The notes under the pieces: generated by a model
What the model saw: the letters and a program-made list of their open reading frames with translations, nothing else
Told to the model about the DNA's origin: nothing
Database searches by the model: none
Position numbers and translations under genes: made by a program
NCBI GenBank assembly: GCA_005408345.1
Contig: SEMN01000070.1
Location: 1,541,001 to 1,605,000 of the forward strand
Direction: 5' to 3'
Origin: Macquaria australasica
Taxonomy: Eukaryota > Chordata > Actinopteri > Centrarchiformes > Percichthyidae
DNA: 64,000 bases
Part shown: positions 35,919 through 48,780 of the stretch, piece after piece
How positions within the stretch are numbered: position 1 is the stretch's first letter
Layout of the letters: every line of letters starts with the position of its first letter

Positions 35919-36675
35919 CACACGCATCACACGTATACACATCCGGACACACAAGTTACATAGATGCACAGGAACTCTGACAAAACTCAAAGAGACACGA
36001 AACTCTGAGGGAACACATACCTACAGTACACACTTCCCAGTAGCCACACATGTGCACCTACATACACACACACTTCTTAACAAAGTGCATAAAAGTGCAT
36101 TTGTATTGTTTTGCTAGCTCACACAAAATGAACTCTCCGAGTACACATTGATCCATCTGTCCGCTGTTGCCAAAAAAAGATGTCTGTCTCTAGATTATCC
36201 TGGAAATGGGTAGAGGCTGCAAATGTGGATCCATGTGGCTGATAAAACGTGTTTACCTGTTGGACGGTTCAACATTGTGCCAAACCAGCCAAGCAGTCAA
36301 CACCGCTTTGTGAAGCCAAGAAAAACCCATTTCTTTTAATGAAAAGGGAAACGGAGACAGAAAGATACATACAGAGGATGAGAAAGATGCAAAGAGAGAG
36401 AGACAATAAGACGGAGCAGGAGGAGAGAGAGCAAAGAAAAAGAGATGTAGAGATGAAATAGTGGAGGAGCTATGATCAGTTTCTGGCAGACTTTTCTGCC
36501 TGTGAGTGTTTGTCTATAAAATGTCGTGAAGGTGTGTATAAGAGAGGAGAGGGAGAAAGAGTACATAGCATGTTTGTTTGTGCGCACTGTGGTCCAGAGA
36601 GTAGCCCAATCCCCTCAGCTGTGTCACTCACTGCTTAGTAATGCCAAACAGGAAATCAATGTTGCCCGCTGTCTG

Positions 36676-36708
36676 TGTTTGTTTGTTTGTTTGTTTGTGT
36701 GTGTGTAT
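36676..36708. repeat. (TTTG)n/(TG)n compound repeat
   Basis: Four to five GTTT units followed by TG units. Confidence 0.9.
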
Positions 36709-37238
36709 GTGCGTCTCCAGACACCTCTGGCTGCCAGTGTTTCTCTCTTGGAAGTGTGTGTGTGTGAAAGAGAGAGAGAGAGAGATGTGTCTGCCCACAG
36801 GCCAAAGGCAACCCCATGCCAGGGAAAGCAGGGCAGTGCCATCCTTCTCTCCCTGTGCTGTATTCCCTATCTCCAAATCAATGTCCCTGCTCAGTTTAGC
36901 AGTCAAGCCAATCAGTCTTGGTAGCTATGCTATAACAAAATCACAAGCGGGCTGAAAACTCTCTGCAGCTACTTGGATCAATTCTAATGCTTTTATTTTG
37001 CAAGAAGACTCAACAAATTATTAAGCTGCAATGCACAACAGGAAACAAAGTTACCAAAGCGGCCAGGTTGTTTGATATTATTACTTTGAATGGCACAGGA
37101 CTGCATTTCTTCACCTAGTACACATTACTAAGTACACTGAAGATGCACATCAACTGAGACACATTACTTGACTTGTAACCAGGTAATCCACTGATATTTA
37201 GAACATATAGTAGAGTTACTGCAAAAACAAACAGAACA

Positions 37239-37595
37239 AGACAGAGGCATATTTGCAATTTCAAGCTTTCGGTTTTACTTTAAAGCTGCTATAATCTATA
37301 TTTTTATGTTAACAATGGATAAAAGGACTATGTGTATGTAAAAGGAGTTGCTTGTTGGGACACCTGACTCATGTATTGGGCTCACATGTGTCAGGTGAAC
37401 ACAAACATGACAACATGAGTATGTACTGTAAGCTAACACGTTAGCCATATCAAGTTTATAGGGTGATAATATGTTGGTGTTTACAGCTTGTTCCCGCTGC
37501 TCCCAAGTGAAAAGCCAAAAAACCTCTACCTGCTCCTGATGATGCTTTTAAAGTAAAATAATCCAAAGCTTAAAACTGCAAATATGCCTTTGTCT
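37239..37595. mobile_element. non-autonomous element with about 48-base inverted ends
   Basis: AGACAGAGGCATATTTGCAA at 37239 pairs with the complement of GCAAATATGCCTTTGTCT ending at 37595. The similarity continues inward through AAGCTTT and TTTTACTTTAAAGC. The arms are about 37239-37286 and 37544-37595, with about 260 bases of non-coding sequence between. The internal part resembles a dispersed repeat I have seen in other spiny-rayed fish; class not assigned. Confidence 0.7.
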
Positions 37596-38537
37596 ATTTT
37601 TTTAGTTGTGTTGTAGCACATTTGTTGTCTAAGCAACAACAGACATGGTACAGTCCACTGATGTTTTCTTTTTTACAGCAGTTTCAAAATCCACCACTCA
37701 AGTGTTACAATTTTCATCATAGCTGAATTTCCACCTAGAAGTTTAAAGTGTTAGCAGATAAAGCACTGTAGTGTAGCTGTTCATATTTTCTTCCCGTAAT
37801 ATGCAAGGTCACTGTATTCATCACTACATAATCTCCAATATCAGCTGCTTCCAGGTGTTAAGCACTGTCTCCAGTATACCGTGCAATATTGTTTGAAACA
37901 AAAAGATGAGGGAACGCTACACTATATTTTTAGCGACCTTTTATGCAAATGACAAAAGAACAAATGAAGCTTTTTCAAAATTCTAATCTGAAGCACTTTA
38001 AATGATGTTAGTTGTTGATGCTGAATGAACATTAAACTGGATTTAGACGCTACAAAGAATCCATTTGGTTTTACAGGATCAGTGTTGATTTCTCTTATTC
38101 TTTCAGTGTGTCTCTGTTTGCAAAATCATATTTTTCTAGGAAGCCACATGAGACAGCAATAAAGGTTGAACCAAAAATCCGACAAGGGTGTTTTGGCTAA
38201 TTGTCTGTTTCGCCATGTTTTTATAATATGTTGTTTCCACCCCAAATTCCTTGCATGTTAGACCAATAACCTCTAGGCGTGTTGACCTTAAATGCTTGGT
38301 CAAAGGCAAAATGTTAAACACCAGAGCAGAAGATGGTGCTGTGCCATCAATAAGAGGTCACAGGTCAAAAATGCTGGTCCCATAGCGGGAGGTACTACTT
38401 TGACAGTGCTATTAGACCCTCGCCAACACTTACACACACAAACATAGAGCTGCTGATCTCAGTTCAAAATGAAAGAGAAACCTTTTTCTCAGATTGTTTC
38501 CCTTGTTTTCACTGTCTACTGGTTGTATTTCTGTGGA

Positions 38538-38543
38538 AATAAA
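38538..38543 (+). terminator. candidate distal polyadenylation signal
   Basis: AATAAA followed 19 bases later by TGTGGTTTTGTCTG, the usual layout of a polyadenylation site (hexamer, then GU-rich element). It lies 4.6 kb after the ccser2 stop on the same strand. Whether it serves ccser2 is inferred. Confidence 0.4.
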
Positions 38544-38600
38544 GTATGATTGTGAAACAAATGTGGTTTTGTCTGATGCTTTGTTATTTTTAGAGTAATT

Positions 38601-41600
38601 ATCACCCCTTTTTCTTGTAGAGCACTCTTAATTAATTATATTAATATATTAATTATATTAATTTCAAGACACATCAAAGGCAGACACAATACTCTAGTAT
38701 AAGTGTCACAAGGACACTTTGACCGAAATTTAAGTGTTCAGGCCCCTATGAGGCTGCTTTGAGGACTTCAAGCAGCCCAGGTGTACTGAAATGAGGGTTG
38801 TAGGTGTCCACAATTCATTTTGACAAAAAATGAGATATGAATTGTGAAAGCAGGAGAGGTAGATAGACTTAGACCTGGATATGACTTTATTGTGTTATAT
38901 TTGACAGGAAATGCTTTGAAGCAGAGACATTTCCCTTTCTGTCGAATAAATTAAACTAAGTAGCATTACTCATCTCTATTCATTACAATCCATGCAGCCT
39001 CTGTACACCTTGCATATAGTCCACTTACTAATGAGGTTACGCGCTTCAGAGACGATGGGTGGATAACAGCCTGCCAAGCGCAAGGAGTAGCGTGACACTG
39101 TCATTAACTTGGAAATGTGGGAGATGGAGTGCAAAAGGTTTTCTCTTGAAAGGAAGCTGGGCTCTTTTATCATAAACTGTCAAATATATGTTGAAGATTT
39201 TAACTGCTGTAATGTTAGAGTGCTGCAGGTTGCCACTCAAAGAACAGAGGTTTAGTGGAGTAATTGTATGGATAATATTGAGGAAGGTGCACATTCTTGT
39301 GTGACAAAAAAAATATGGAATTGTACAATTGGTACTTTTATGCAATTCTTTACCATAAGCACTTCTAACATCAGGGTGCTTTATTGTTTACTTAGATCCC
39401 CATTAGCTACTGTAACAACAACAGTAGCTACTCTTCCTGGGGTCCACAGAAAGGGTGGTAAAAAGAAAAAACTGAATGTTTATGGTTTTATTTCTGAGGC
39501 AGTTTATCAGTTTATCAATTAATTGGAAAACCAATTAATTAATCGAGCAACCAATCAGGTGGGAGGAACGGTGACGTGTTCGTACATGACCTACACCACT
39601 GGCTGGAATTTATATGTGAGGCACCCTTTTGAAAATGGCTGTCCAATTAAGCCATCAGCTCTCCTCTTACTTTTCTTTCTGTCTTTTTTTTATTTATTTT
39701 TTTTAAACTTTGCTGCTCATTTGCTAACTATGATGTTAACACAGCCGCAGACTCATGCTTCTGCAATTCTGCATTCACGTGGATTTAAACAAGCTACATG
39801 TGGTTTCAGGAGAGTTTGTGGACAAATGATGATGTTTGGGGCTGCACACTCTGTTGGTCAGCTGTGGCCTCAAACGGAACTTCAGGCTGGGAGCAGAGTT
39901 TCCTGTCTATGATGTCTGCAGCTTGGGACCAGACCAAACTCCGAGATCACTGCTTCACTTCACAAGGTAAGTTTCGGCTGTTTGTGCTAACCTGAATATT
40001 GTGAGCTGATGTCTTGGCTCTGCTTGTTCTCTTAGCTTCTGCTGGCTGCTAATGTTTGCTGTTTTACTGCTGGATCCACCCATGTGCAATGCTTTTGTTG
40101 AATCAACTTCTTGTGCTGGATGAATTTGCCTTTAGGGTTGTTGTTTGGCACGTGCATTTTAATACGTGCATGTTGTTAATTGACTTAATGGTGAAATATG
40201 AGAACTCATTTTCTGACTGTTACGGGCTGAATTGGTTTTCAGGCGTATTTACCCCTTTTATTGTATTGTTGTTGTTGTTGTTTGGGGGCATTTCCCTTTG
40301 GCTCACTGCAAACTTGGTACAAGATAATTATGTCAATTGGCTGCAGTGATGTAAACATTATTGCTGTCTTGCACATGGCTCAATGACATGGCTATTATTT
40401 CCCTTGAATATTGGCCTGATGGCAAACTCAGCATGCCTTTTGTCATGCATAAGATAAGTGGTCACATTCAGCTACGCATTGGAAATGTCATAAGTTTAGC
40501 GTCACAACTTGCTTTGCTGTTCTTCATAGCACAATTGCATTTCTTCTGTTGAGCTGTTGCTTACTGTTTACTGCTCTGCTGCTACACTCATTGCCAAGCT
40601 TAAGCCTTAAAATGTTTATGGCATTGTCTGCTCAAAGCCTTGAATTTCTTTTATTTGTGAGATTAATACGCTTAAATTCATAATCATCTGCTGCATAGTT
40701 TACAGTACATGTCTTAGATGGTGTATTCCCATTTCCTTTGTTGTCTGAGGCCCACACGGGAATGACTACATGTTGGCTGGATTTATCCACACATAAGTAG
40801 TAGAATCCAGATTATACAGTGGCAGGTGTTGGGCTCTGTTGAACATGAGACCCGCCCATTGACAACTAAGTAAAACTCAAAGGCAAGCTCATGGATGTAT
40901 TTTTTTTTTACTTTTTGCAAGATCAGATTTGAGTCACAGGAAGCATCATGTCTTGTTTCCCTTCTGCTATCGGCTTGCATTATGTGGGCTACTGCCAGGC
41001 TTGTAGCTCATTTTCTCCCATAAACAATAACCTCTAACTAGCTTACAATTCTTTAAGTGGAAAACAAAACTTCCTTTGATTAAAACTATGTTCCTTCTTA
41101 AATCAAACACCCAAGTTTTACTAGTTTCTCACGCGTTTTAAATTTAAATTTAAGTTTTTTTAAATGTAGGAGTAGATGCAGGTTTCTCAGAGGAGATTTT
41201 TCTTTGGGAAAAATAATCCCATATCTCAGTCTGACAGGTAGACCTGTCCTGCAGGTAATCTCTTCAGCTTTTCATGGTGCAGTGTTGTATGTCACAAGGT
41301 GTAATCTGCTCAGACCAGTCAGCAGTCTTTTTCAAATGTTGTAATTTAAATGCATTTAATTGGATAGGTATGTACAATATTTACAATTCTCTTTAATATT
41401 CCAATAGAGGGTTCATGTCTAGGAATAGCTGAGGTGGCAAGCCACTCAGAACCTGATGCACCTCATCTCATGATCAGTTAAGTTAGATGATAGCCTAAAC
41501 TATAACCACACTCATTAAGTGTATGACATTGACAGTGTGAAATAGCGCCTCTCTTTCTCCATAAAGATCGATGTTTTATTTCACATTTTATGCTGTTAGT

Positions 41601-43120
41601 GGTGGTCTTTGTTTCAGACGAGGTGGCTCACCTCTGCTATATGAAACTCATGAAAACCTGACTGTCATGTTGAGTGGCTGATAAACATGGATGTTGCTGC
41701 ATTATATTCTGAGGTGGGTGCTTAAAAGAGTTTGCCCCGTTGTTCCTGTGACTGTGCAGAGTGTGCCTAGCGGCGAGTGGTGCATAAAAGGTAAACAGGA
41801 CACTGTTAATGGTAATTGTACAGTATGCGATTTTAATCCCTGGCGTGCTGTAGCAGGGTTAATGTAGGCACTAGGCTTGGCTAAATGAGTAGTTTCATAG
41901 TGTACTTGATTGTGTTGCAGAACGCCTTTGCTGAGGCCAAAGCTGACAGCTGGTATTTTGCATCTCAGTCATTTTTAATGGAGTTTGTGCAATAATATAG
42001 CACATTGTCTGCATATGTCACAGGTGCCTGTGTTCCTCATTAACTCTCCTTGTTGGTTGCAGGCCCCTCTTCCTGCAATCAGTGGTGTATGGGAGGTAGC
42101 TTTGGTGTGCAAGTTAATTTCACTACATTTTCAGGTGTTATTTCAGATTTAGTTAGGTATGTTGAATGCAACTTAATTTTTTACATTAAATCTCTATTGT
42201 TTAGTATTTAGGCCTGCTTAAACATTTTTTCTGAACACTTTGTGGAACTCATATGGTGAAAAAAAGAGTCTTGAGTCTTTACATCTTCTCCACTGAGTTG
42301 TCACTGTTGATTAATGTGCTCTGTCCCAGAGAGATGGATAAAAAAAACAAACAGATGTTTGTGCCAGCTGATCTTTTAATTGAGGATTTTGTTTGTATTT
42401 TTAGTTCATTCTCTTCATCCACCTCTCTGTCACTGTTACTTAAAATCTTGTGTGGGAGAGTTTCTTAAACAGTTAAGCAGTGACAAAGGCGCAGAGGGCC
42501 TTTTGTGTATTTGACTTGTGTTATGTTTTCAGGCAGAGACTTTCTGCCACCAGGGTATCCGGGCCACTTCTCTTGAAGGAGAAATGCCAGCCTCGTTCTC
42601 TTCCTCCGGCACTTCTTTCAAATATTCACAAACGCTGCAGGCGAGACAGCTTAACTTGAGTGTAGACGGAAGGTTTAGGGGGGGGGAATACACATTGGAG
42701 TGTGTGCCATGAGATGGCAGAGGAACATGACCTTAATTGGATCCCCTGACAGGTGTATGACTTCTACCTCCTCTAGGACAGGACCCTCTCACTCTGATGC
42801 TGTAATTCACACACAGACGCTCATTGCTATGCATAGCTGTTCTGATCAGTTTGAACTACACAGTGGTGATCACCTTTAATGACCCACAGAGCACCCGTCT
42901 ACCATTTCAGAGTGCCTGCTGTCAAGTTTTGGCTTTGCAAGATGGCAAATGATGGAAAAAAAACGATGTCCTTATGTAGATTGATGGTATAATGTTTAGG
43001 TCTGTGTGGGAAGGCTTGGACCTGTACCTGACAAACATATTAACGTCTTAGTTTTGTACCTGTTTCTGAAGCTTAAATCTGTTTTAGAGAAGGGTTTTAA
43101 GACCCGGATAGAAACTATGA
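38601..43120. other. intergenic stretch, no gene recognised
   Basis: AT-rich. It has an AT palindrome at about 38630-38665, a dispersed repeat with a hairpin (39386-39450) and two exon-like segments without homology I can name (39810-39966 and 42533-42712, see findings). Nothing else is supported. Confidence 0.6.
39386..39450. repeat. dispersed teleost repeat with AGCTACTG...CAGTAGCT hairpin
   Basis: GTTTACTTAGATCCCCATTAGC, a short stem-loop (AGCTACTG against CAGTAGCT) and TCTTCCTGGGGTCCA. I have seen this string repeatedly in teleost non-coding DNA. It is probably a retroelement tail, but the family is not assigned. Confidence 0.6.
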
Positions 43121-43127
43121 CATGGAT

Positions 43128-43230
43128 AGGTTTTTTGGGGGACATTTTGCATTTATTAGAGAGATAACAGTAGAGAGCTGATAAGAAATTAGGAAAGAGA
43201 GAGATTGGGGGATGACATGCAATATATGTA
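43128..43230. repeat. dispersed repeat fragment (GGGGGATGACATGCA end)
   Basis: Contains TTTTTTGGGGGACATTTTGC, an AGAGAGA-rich middle and GGGGGATGACATGCAA. This layout is common in teleost intergenic DNA. A (TA)n run follows at about 43243-43258. Confidence 0.5.
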
Positions 43231-43258
43231 CATTATTTATTTATATATATATATATAT

Positions 43259-46200
43259 GACCTACAACATGCCTCAACACCACCCTATCCAAAAAAGAAA
43301 AAAAATATGAAAGGACAAACTTTGAAGTAACTGCAAACTACAGTTCATTACAGTACATTAGTTGACATTTTAGTGAGCTATTTGTCATTGTCATATTGTT
43401 AATATGACTCGTGACCGATCTCCTCTTTGTGGTGTAGGTTTTTTGTGTTTGGCTTGTTGTCATTATTTTTAGTTTATTTATTTATTTTGGACTGATGTAC
43501 CTGCAAGTGGGCAGAGATGATTTGGCCTCTTTTGAGCTCTGTTAATTGTCTCACGTTGTTTTGAAAATGTGCATATCAGAGAGCTGAGTGTCGGACCTCT
43601 TTTATACAGGTCTGGCACTCAGTTGACAAAAGCTACTAATTGGCATTCAAACTAACGTAAGTCAACATGTGTAGCAATGCTTGTATTTGTAATTAGGTTA
43701 CTTACACTTAAAGTGTGATTAGGGTACTTGGTGGCAGCGGGGAAAAAAAGCTGTGAACACAACATTGACATGTTGTCACCTTGTCAGTTGCCTATTTACA
43801 TATCCAGCAGACAGATAGCAACATTAACATTCAGTTGGAGCCATCTGAATATAAGTTCAATATTCACTCTCCTTTTAGCTCTGTTTTGGTCTAGAAATAT
43901 CTGGCTCTATAGCTGCTAAATGCTCCACTATGTTCACCAGCTAGGCCTTCACTTTGTCTGTCTGCAGTTTGGTGCTGGGCAGGTAGTGCACAGTGGGTTT
44001 TTAGAGTTTTTTTGCCGAGAGCGGCTAGAGTGTGTTTATATTATTTTGTCCACCCACTGTATTTTCTCTTTCCTCACTTCAACAATTGGAAAAAGGAAAC
44101 CAATCACACACACACAGCTCATGTCCAGCAGCTCAGTTTTTTTTTTACGTACACCATATAAGAGAACATGTATGAACATGAAACCACTGAGCTCACCTGT
44201 TTTTTGAGGTTTCAAACTCAAACCCTCCATTACTTCAGAAAGCAATATAGAGAGGCTTTCTTTCAGACCTGCTTAAAATACTCTCGAGTGCTGCAGTCTG
44301 CCTTTTTATTTCTATAGCATGATTATTTTTTTTATGTCAGACCATGTGCATTGATAAATTATGATTATGTCCATGTAGTAAAAGTATTTGGTTGAATGAA
44401 GAGGAAGCATTATAGTGTCTGCTACTTGCTGTTCTGATAATGGGCACATAAAATAAGCTTTCTTTGCAGCCTATTTTACTAATATATTCTTCCAGTATAT
44501 TAGTTGTTTCTGCTCAGGAAGGATGCGGATGAGAGAAAAACAGATGGCTGGAGGACTGTCTGTACAAAATAAAGTTAGACGAAGCAGTCGGACTCAGCCA
44601 GAACCTCACTGTCTGCAACACTGGTGCTTGATGGAGTTTTAAAGGGCTTGGAGTGGCCTCTGTTCTACAAGATGCAAGGCTAATTTTGACACACATTTTG
44701 GCATCATAATGTAGCAGCTCAAGGTGAATGAAACCAATATCTGATATAGAAATCACATTTTTAACATTTTCTTGACAAATGATGAGCTTTGTCTTGTTTT
44801 TTTAAAAGCCAATTAAGTCAATGGACATAATTCCACCGCTTGTATCAAGATCTCCTCCATTAGCCTAGATTGAATAAAAATAGACAGGCACAAAGAAAAA
44901 CAACAGAAAAAGAGAGCAAGGAAACCTTGAGTGCTGAATCATAACCCAGACGCTGCTCCGTTGGCCTTCAGTTGCAAAGAACGTGTCAGGAAGCTAGGAA
45001 GATTAAACAAACCCATTGTGGGTTTAAGTGCATCTGAGATGAGTGTTGACATTCGGGGTTAAATCAACACCTGCCAAAGAAGCCACATTCTCCGCACATT
45101 TTCAGAGCTCGATGGTGCTTCTACCTCACAATAAAGGTCTTCTCCTCTGCAGGTAGTGCTGATTTAAATGGTTGGCTCGCCTGATCCTGTTATTGCCAAT
45201 TTATCAACACCACCCTCTAATGGGTATTCATCACTTACACAGCACTGGCCAGATTTCACAGCATGCACACAGGATTTATTGCTCAGATGTGTTCAACATA
45301 CAGTCAGTGTTATGAACACAATAAATGCAAAGGTGCAATTTCCCATGCGGATGGAGGGGTATGTCTACCTCACTTTCCAAAATCCTATTTTTCTCCTCCT
45401 CATTTTTATAGCTTCAGGTTGATTTTCAAGTCTCTCTGAACGTTATTCTCTTACTGTCCAGCCACCATAATCCAGATGAGAGAAGATTAAATAAAAATGC
45501 TGACACACTTATCTGAGTCGCCTTCATTTATTAGTGTGCGCTCAAAGCAACAAGCTTAATGAGCAGCAGCAAGTTATGCAGTGAGTACTTGGTGGACTTT
45601 TTTTGCCCTACCTTATTGGTGGAAGTTGTTGGGGCTATATGAAGCCTGAAATGAATACCTGCAGACACTACTCAGGGCTGAAAAGATGTTCTGTGATCTG
45701 TTTTTCAGGTTAAAAAATAATTTAATCTATATTTTAATTTACAGTTAATATTGTCCTAAAAAGATGCTAGAACTGAACTTCAGTCAAAAAATATTAAAGC
45801 ACAGTTCTCTTCGTAGTAAAGATGCAAATACAGCAATTATCTATCAGAAAGTATCAGGTATCTATAAAGGAAAAATATTTCAAGTAGGGTTACAATAGCA
45901 TACATAGCATTTCTAGGTTTTGTTAAACTGCTATTGTTGTTGTGTTTCCCCTACTTCTGAAACCAAACCACCTTCCTTGAATAAATGAGAGAATGTGTTT
46001 TAACACACGGGATGATTAATTTGTGACTATCGGAACAGCAAAGGCTCCTCGATCGAGTGCAAACTTACCTTTTTAGAATAAATTCAAAACTTCAAATGAA
46101 TATGCACAGCAGCACTTTAAAGTGAAACTAATCAATTATTGAATAATTGTTTCAGCTCTAAAATCAGCTTTTCCATTAGTAAGCTGGTATGGAAAGTGGC

Positions 46201-47350
46201 CACCAATATTACCTTTCAAATCTCACTATTCAGCTTTTGCTTTCTTATCATAACTTCCATGTCTCCAGTTCTGTGTGTCTGAAATCTGCGAAACTCAATG
46301 AAAGAGGATGACAGTGAAAGGTGAGGTCTTTTTGAGGCCAGTGATTGTATTGCACGGAGCTGTAAATCGTTGGCCTTGTTGCATGTCTCATTCTCAAGCT
46401 TCAAACCTGCATTTATGAACCTAAACTCGTCTCCTCTATTTCGAGGACAATCTAACTAAACTCACCCACACAGCCACCCACAGATGGTGAGGTGCACCCA
46501 GGCTCGGATTACAGACACGCAGACACTAACAACATGAAGAGAAAAACACAAAGAGTGAAAAGCATTGCTGAGATAATCATGCCAAAGAACGGGCTGATAT
46601 ATGAATATACCACTGTAGCAGGCCTGAGCATATGCAGTGAAAAAAGTAATTAAATGAGTCCATTGCATACTTTAATACAGCATAACATTGTTTGCCCGAA
46701 TGACATGAATTCATTTTGGGGAGATTCAAAATCCTCCTCATATCATAGATTTTCAGTTCATTTTGAATGCAGAGCACAGCCGGCCGGCTTTCTAATGTTA
46801 AGTGCCCGAAGCCTTGAATAATTAGTTTAAGAGAGTGCCTTTGCTCTTTTAAGAGTGGCTTCACAGTTATTCTTTGTAGGGTGATTTTTTTTTTTTTTTT
46901 TTTTCTTTTTGGGGGGAGGGAGGCACTTCCTTAATGTTCCTTAAGAGATTTAGCGATTTGGTGGAAATAAGTCTCAGTTTTATCAAGCTGCTGTCTGTCT
47001 GTCTCTCTGTGTGTTGGTGGGGGTGGGTCAAACAGTCTGAGTCTCTATGGAGCATGAGTCCTCTAGGACTACTTCATGGCTACTTTAGTTTGTTATCAAT
47101 TTTAAGACAAGGAAATATGACTGAACTAAATAAAGTCTGGATGTTCACTTTAGTCTTTGACAAGAGAAGTGGTTGTGGGAGGACTGGGCAGCATTAGTGT
47201 CCTTTGTGCTATAGAGATAACGACTCTGCACTTTATTTCTCATGATCACATCAGCAATGTTACTGATGCCGGCAAGACTGACTGAATTTGTGTTGCTGTT
47301 GCTCCAGATCCTGAGCTTCATCCTAGTGTTCTTATACTGTTGTGTGTACT
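43259..47350. other. intergenic stretch, no gene recognised
   Basis: No exon or RNA gene is supported. It contains a terminal fragment of the hAT-like repeat at about 46118-46160 and a poly-T/poly-G tract at 46887-46919. Confidence 0.6.
46118..46160. repeat. hAT-like miniature element, end fragment
   Basis: ACTAATCAATTATTGAATAA then TTGTTTCAGCTCTA resembles the right end of the element at 48449-48780. Only about 40 bases are left. Confidence 0.5.
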
Positions 47351-47399
47351 TTTAGATAAACTATCGGTGTGGCTCTCGGGATGGTGATGTCGGTCGGTT

Positions 47400-47880
47400 G
47401 GTCAGTCCACCACTTTGTTCCAGACTTGGATCGATTGCCATCAGAGTTTGTGGTTCCCAGATGATGAATCCTAATGTTCCCTAGTGATCCCCTTACTTTT
47501 CCTCTTAGTGAAGCCGGTGACATTTATGGTTTTGAGTGAAATCTCTCAACAACTATTGGATGGATTGCCACGTAATTTGGCACAGAGATTCATCTCCCCC
47601 TCAGGATGTATTGTACTAACTTTGGTGATCCCCTGACTTTTCACTTTTCTTTGGTTTATGACCAACCTCAGCTGTACTTTGTGCAGAGCTGATTGGCAAA
47701 ATCTTAGTTAATTAGCAAAATGGTGAAGATAGTAAACCAACCTACTAAACGTCAGCATGTTGGTATTGTCATTGTGAGCTTGTTAGCATGCTAACATTAG
47801 CGTTTAGCTCAAAGCGCCGCTGTGTTTATGTCCAGCCTCTCAGAGTCGCTAGCGTGGCTGTAGCCTCCGTAGATACTGTG
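47400..47880 (+). repeat. dispersed repeat, copy 1 (ATTGGATGGATTGCCA...TTAGCATGCTAA)
   Basis: Contains CTCAACAACTATTGGATGGA, GGTTTATGACCAA, TTAGCATGCTAACATTAGCG, TTTAGCTCAAAGC and CGCTAGCGTGGCTGTAG in that order. The same markers recur in the same order at 52690-53030. There is no coding capacity. Confidence 0.85.
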
Positions 47881-48448
47881 TTGTATGACTGTCCTCCTGA
47901 GACTACATATGTTTATGTTCAAGTGACAGAGCCCTCTAGTGGCCGTAGTAATTATGACCCCATAATCTTAACGGAAGTAGTAATTTGAACCCTAACCCTA
48001 CCCTTTATTTATTTAATTAATTTTAATTTTTTCAACAGTGATTTGTAATGATTTCGGAAGGCACAGACAAAAGATGCCGCCCTGCAGATCGAGGCACCAG
48101 ATCAGAACACCCATCTATGTGTCATCCTTAAGGGCAGTTACAAACAACATATTTTTGTTTAATTTTGAAGTTTAATCTTCTTTATGTTCATTTTGTTGTC
48201 AACATTTCATTGCTGTCTCCCCACTTTCAGCCCCTGGCGCTTATCTGACCATCCTAGAACAACCCCTGTCTCCGAGGCCCATTGTCAAGTGTTTTATACA
48301 GTGATGAGGAACAAGATTTTATTCGGGGGCGTTTCATTAGAGCATTGTTTCAAAATGTGGACATATAATATAATCTGAAGTACTTTCTCAGCATATGTGG
48401 GGAGTCTTCAAAATGTAAACGCTTAAAAACCAAAGAAAGCATGTCGGT

Positions 48449-48780
48449 TAGGGCTGCAACTAATGATTTCCATTATTGATTAATCTGACAACTATTTCTT
48501 TTCAATTATTTGATTCATTATTTAGTCTATAAAATGTCAGGAAGCTGTGAAGAATTCCCCCTCACAAGTTCCCAGAGCCTGAGATGACTTTTTCAAATTG
48601 TCAGCCCAAAGCCCAGAGGTATTCAATTTACTGTGTTAGAAAATGGTGAAAAGCAGCAGATCCTCACATTTGAGCAGCTGGAACCCATAAATGTCAGAAC
48701 TTCTTACCTGATAAGTGACTTCAGTGACTGTCATGACTGTCAACCGACTAATCGATTAAATGACTAATTGTTCTAGCACA
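48449..48780 (+). mobile_element. hAT-like miniature element, near complete
   Basis: Starts TAGGGCTGCAACTAATGATT and ends near GACTAATTGTTCTAGCA. Inside are TCTATAAAATGTCAGGAAG, CCCAGAGCCTGAGATGAC, AGCAGCAGATCCTCACATTT and CGACTAATCGATTAA. This is a widespread teleost repeat whose TAGGGCTGCAAC end is of hAT type, from memory. No transposase. Confidence 0.8.

Larger units (their letters stand above)
33908..38600 (+). other. ccser2 3' untranslated region and 3' flank
   Basis: No coding exon is supported. AATAAA hexamers occur at 34533-34538, 34836-34841, 34945-34950 and 38538-38543. The last is followed by a GT-rich stretch, so the 3' UTR could be anything from about 0.65 to 4.7 kb. The stretch contains microsatellites (34641-34667, 35004-35034, 35541-35560), a (GA)n run (35896-35918), a (TTTG)n/(TG)n run (36676-36708), a purine-rich block (36340-36460) and an inverted-end element (37239-37595). 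Confidence 0.6.

Noticed and set aside
39523..39912. 129-residue plus-strand reading frame
   Set aside because: Its hydrophobic part comes from a poly-T/TTTA run. Only the bounded segment at 39810-39966 is kept, as a low-rank finding.
47987..48003. Telomere-like CCCTAA units
   Set aside because: Only two exact units, so chance or a minor repeat end; not an interstitial telomere array.
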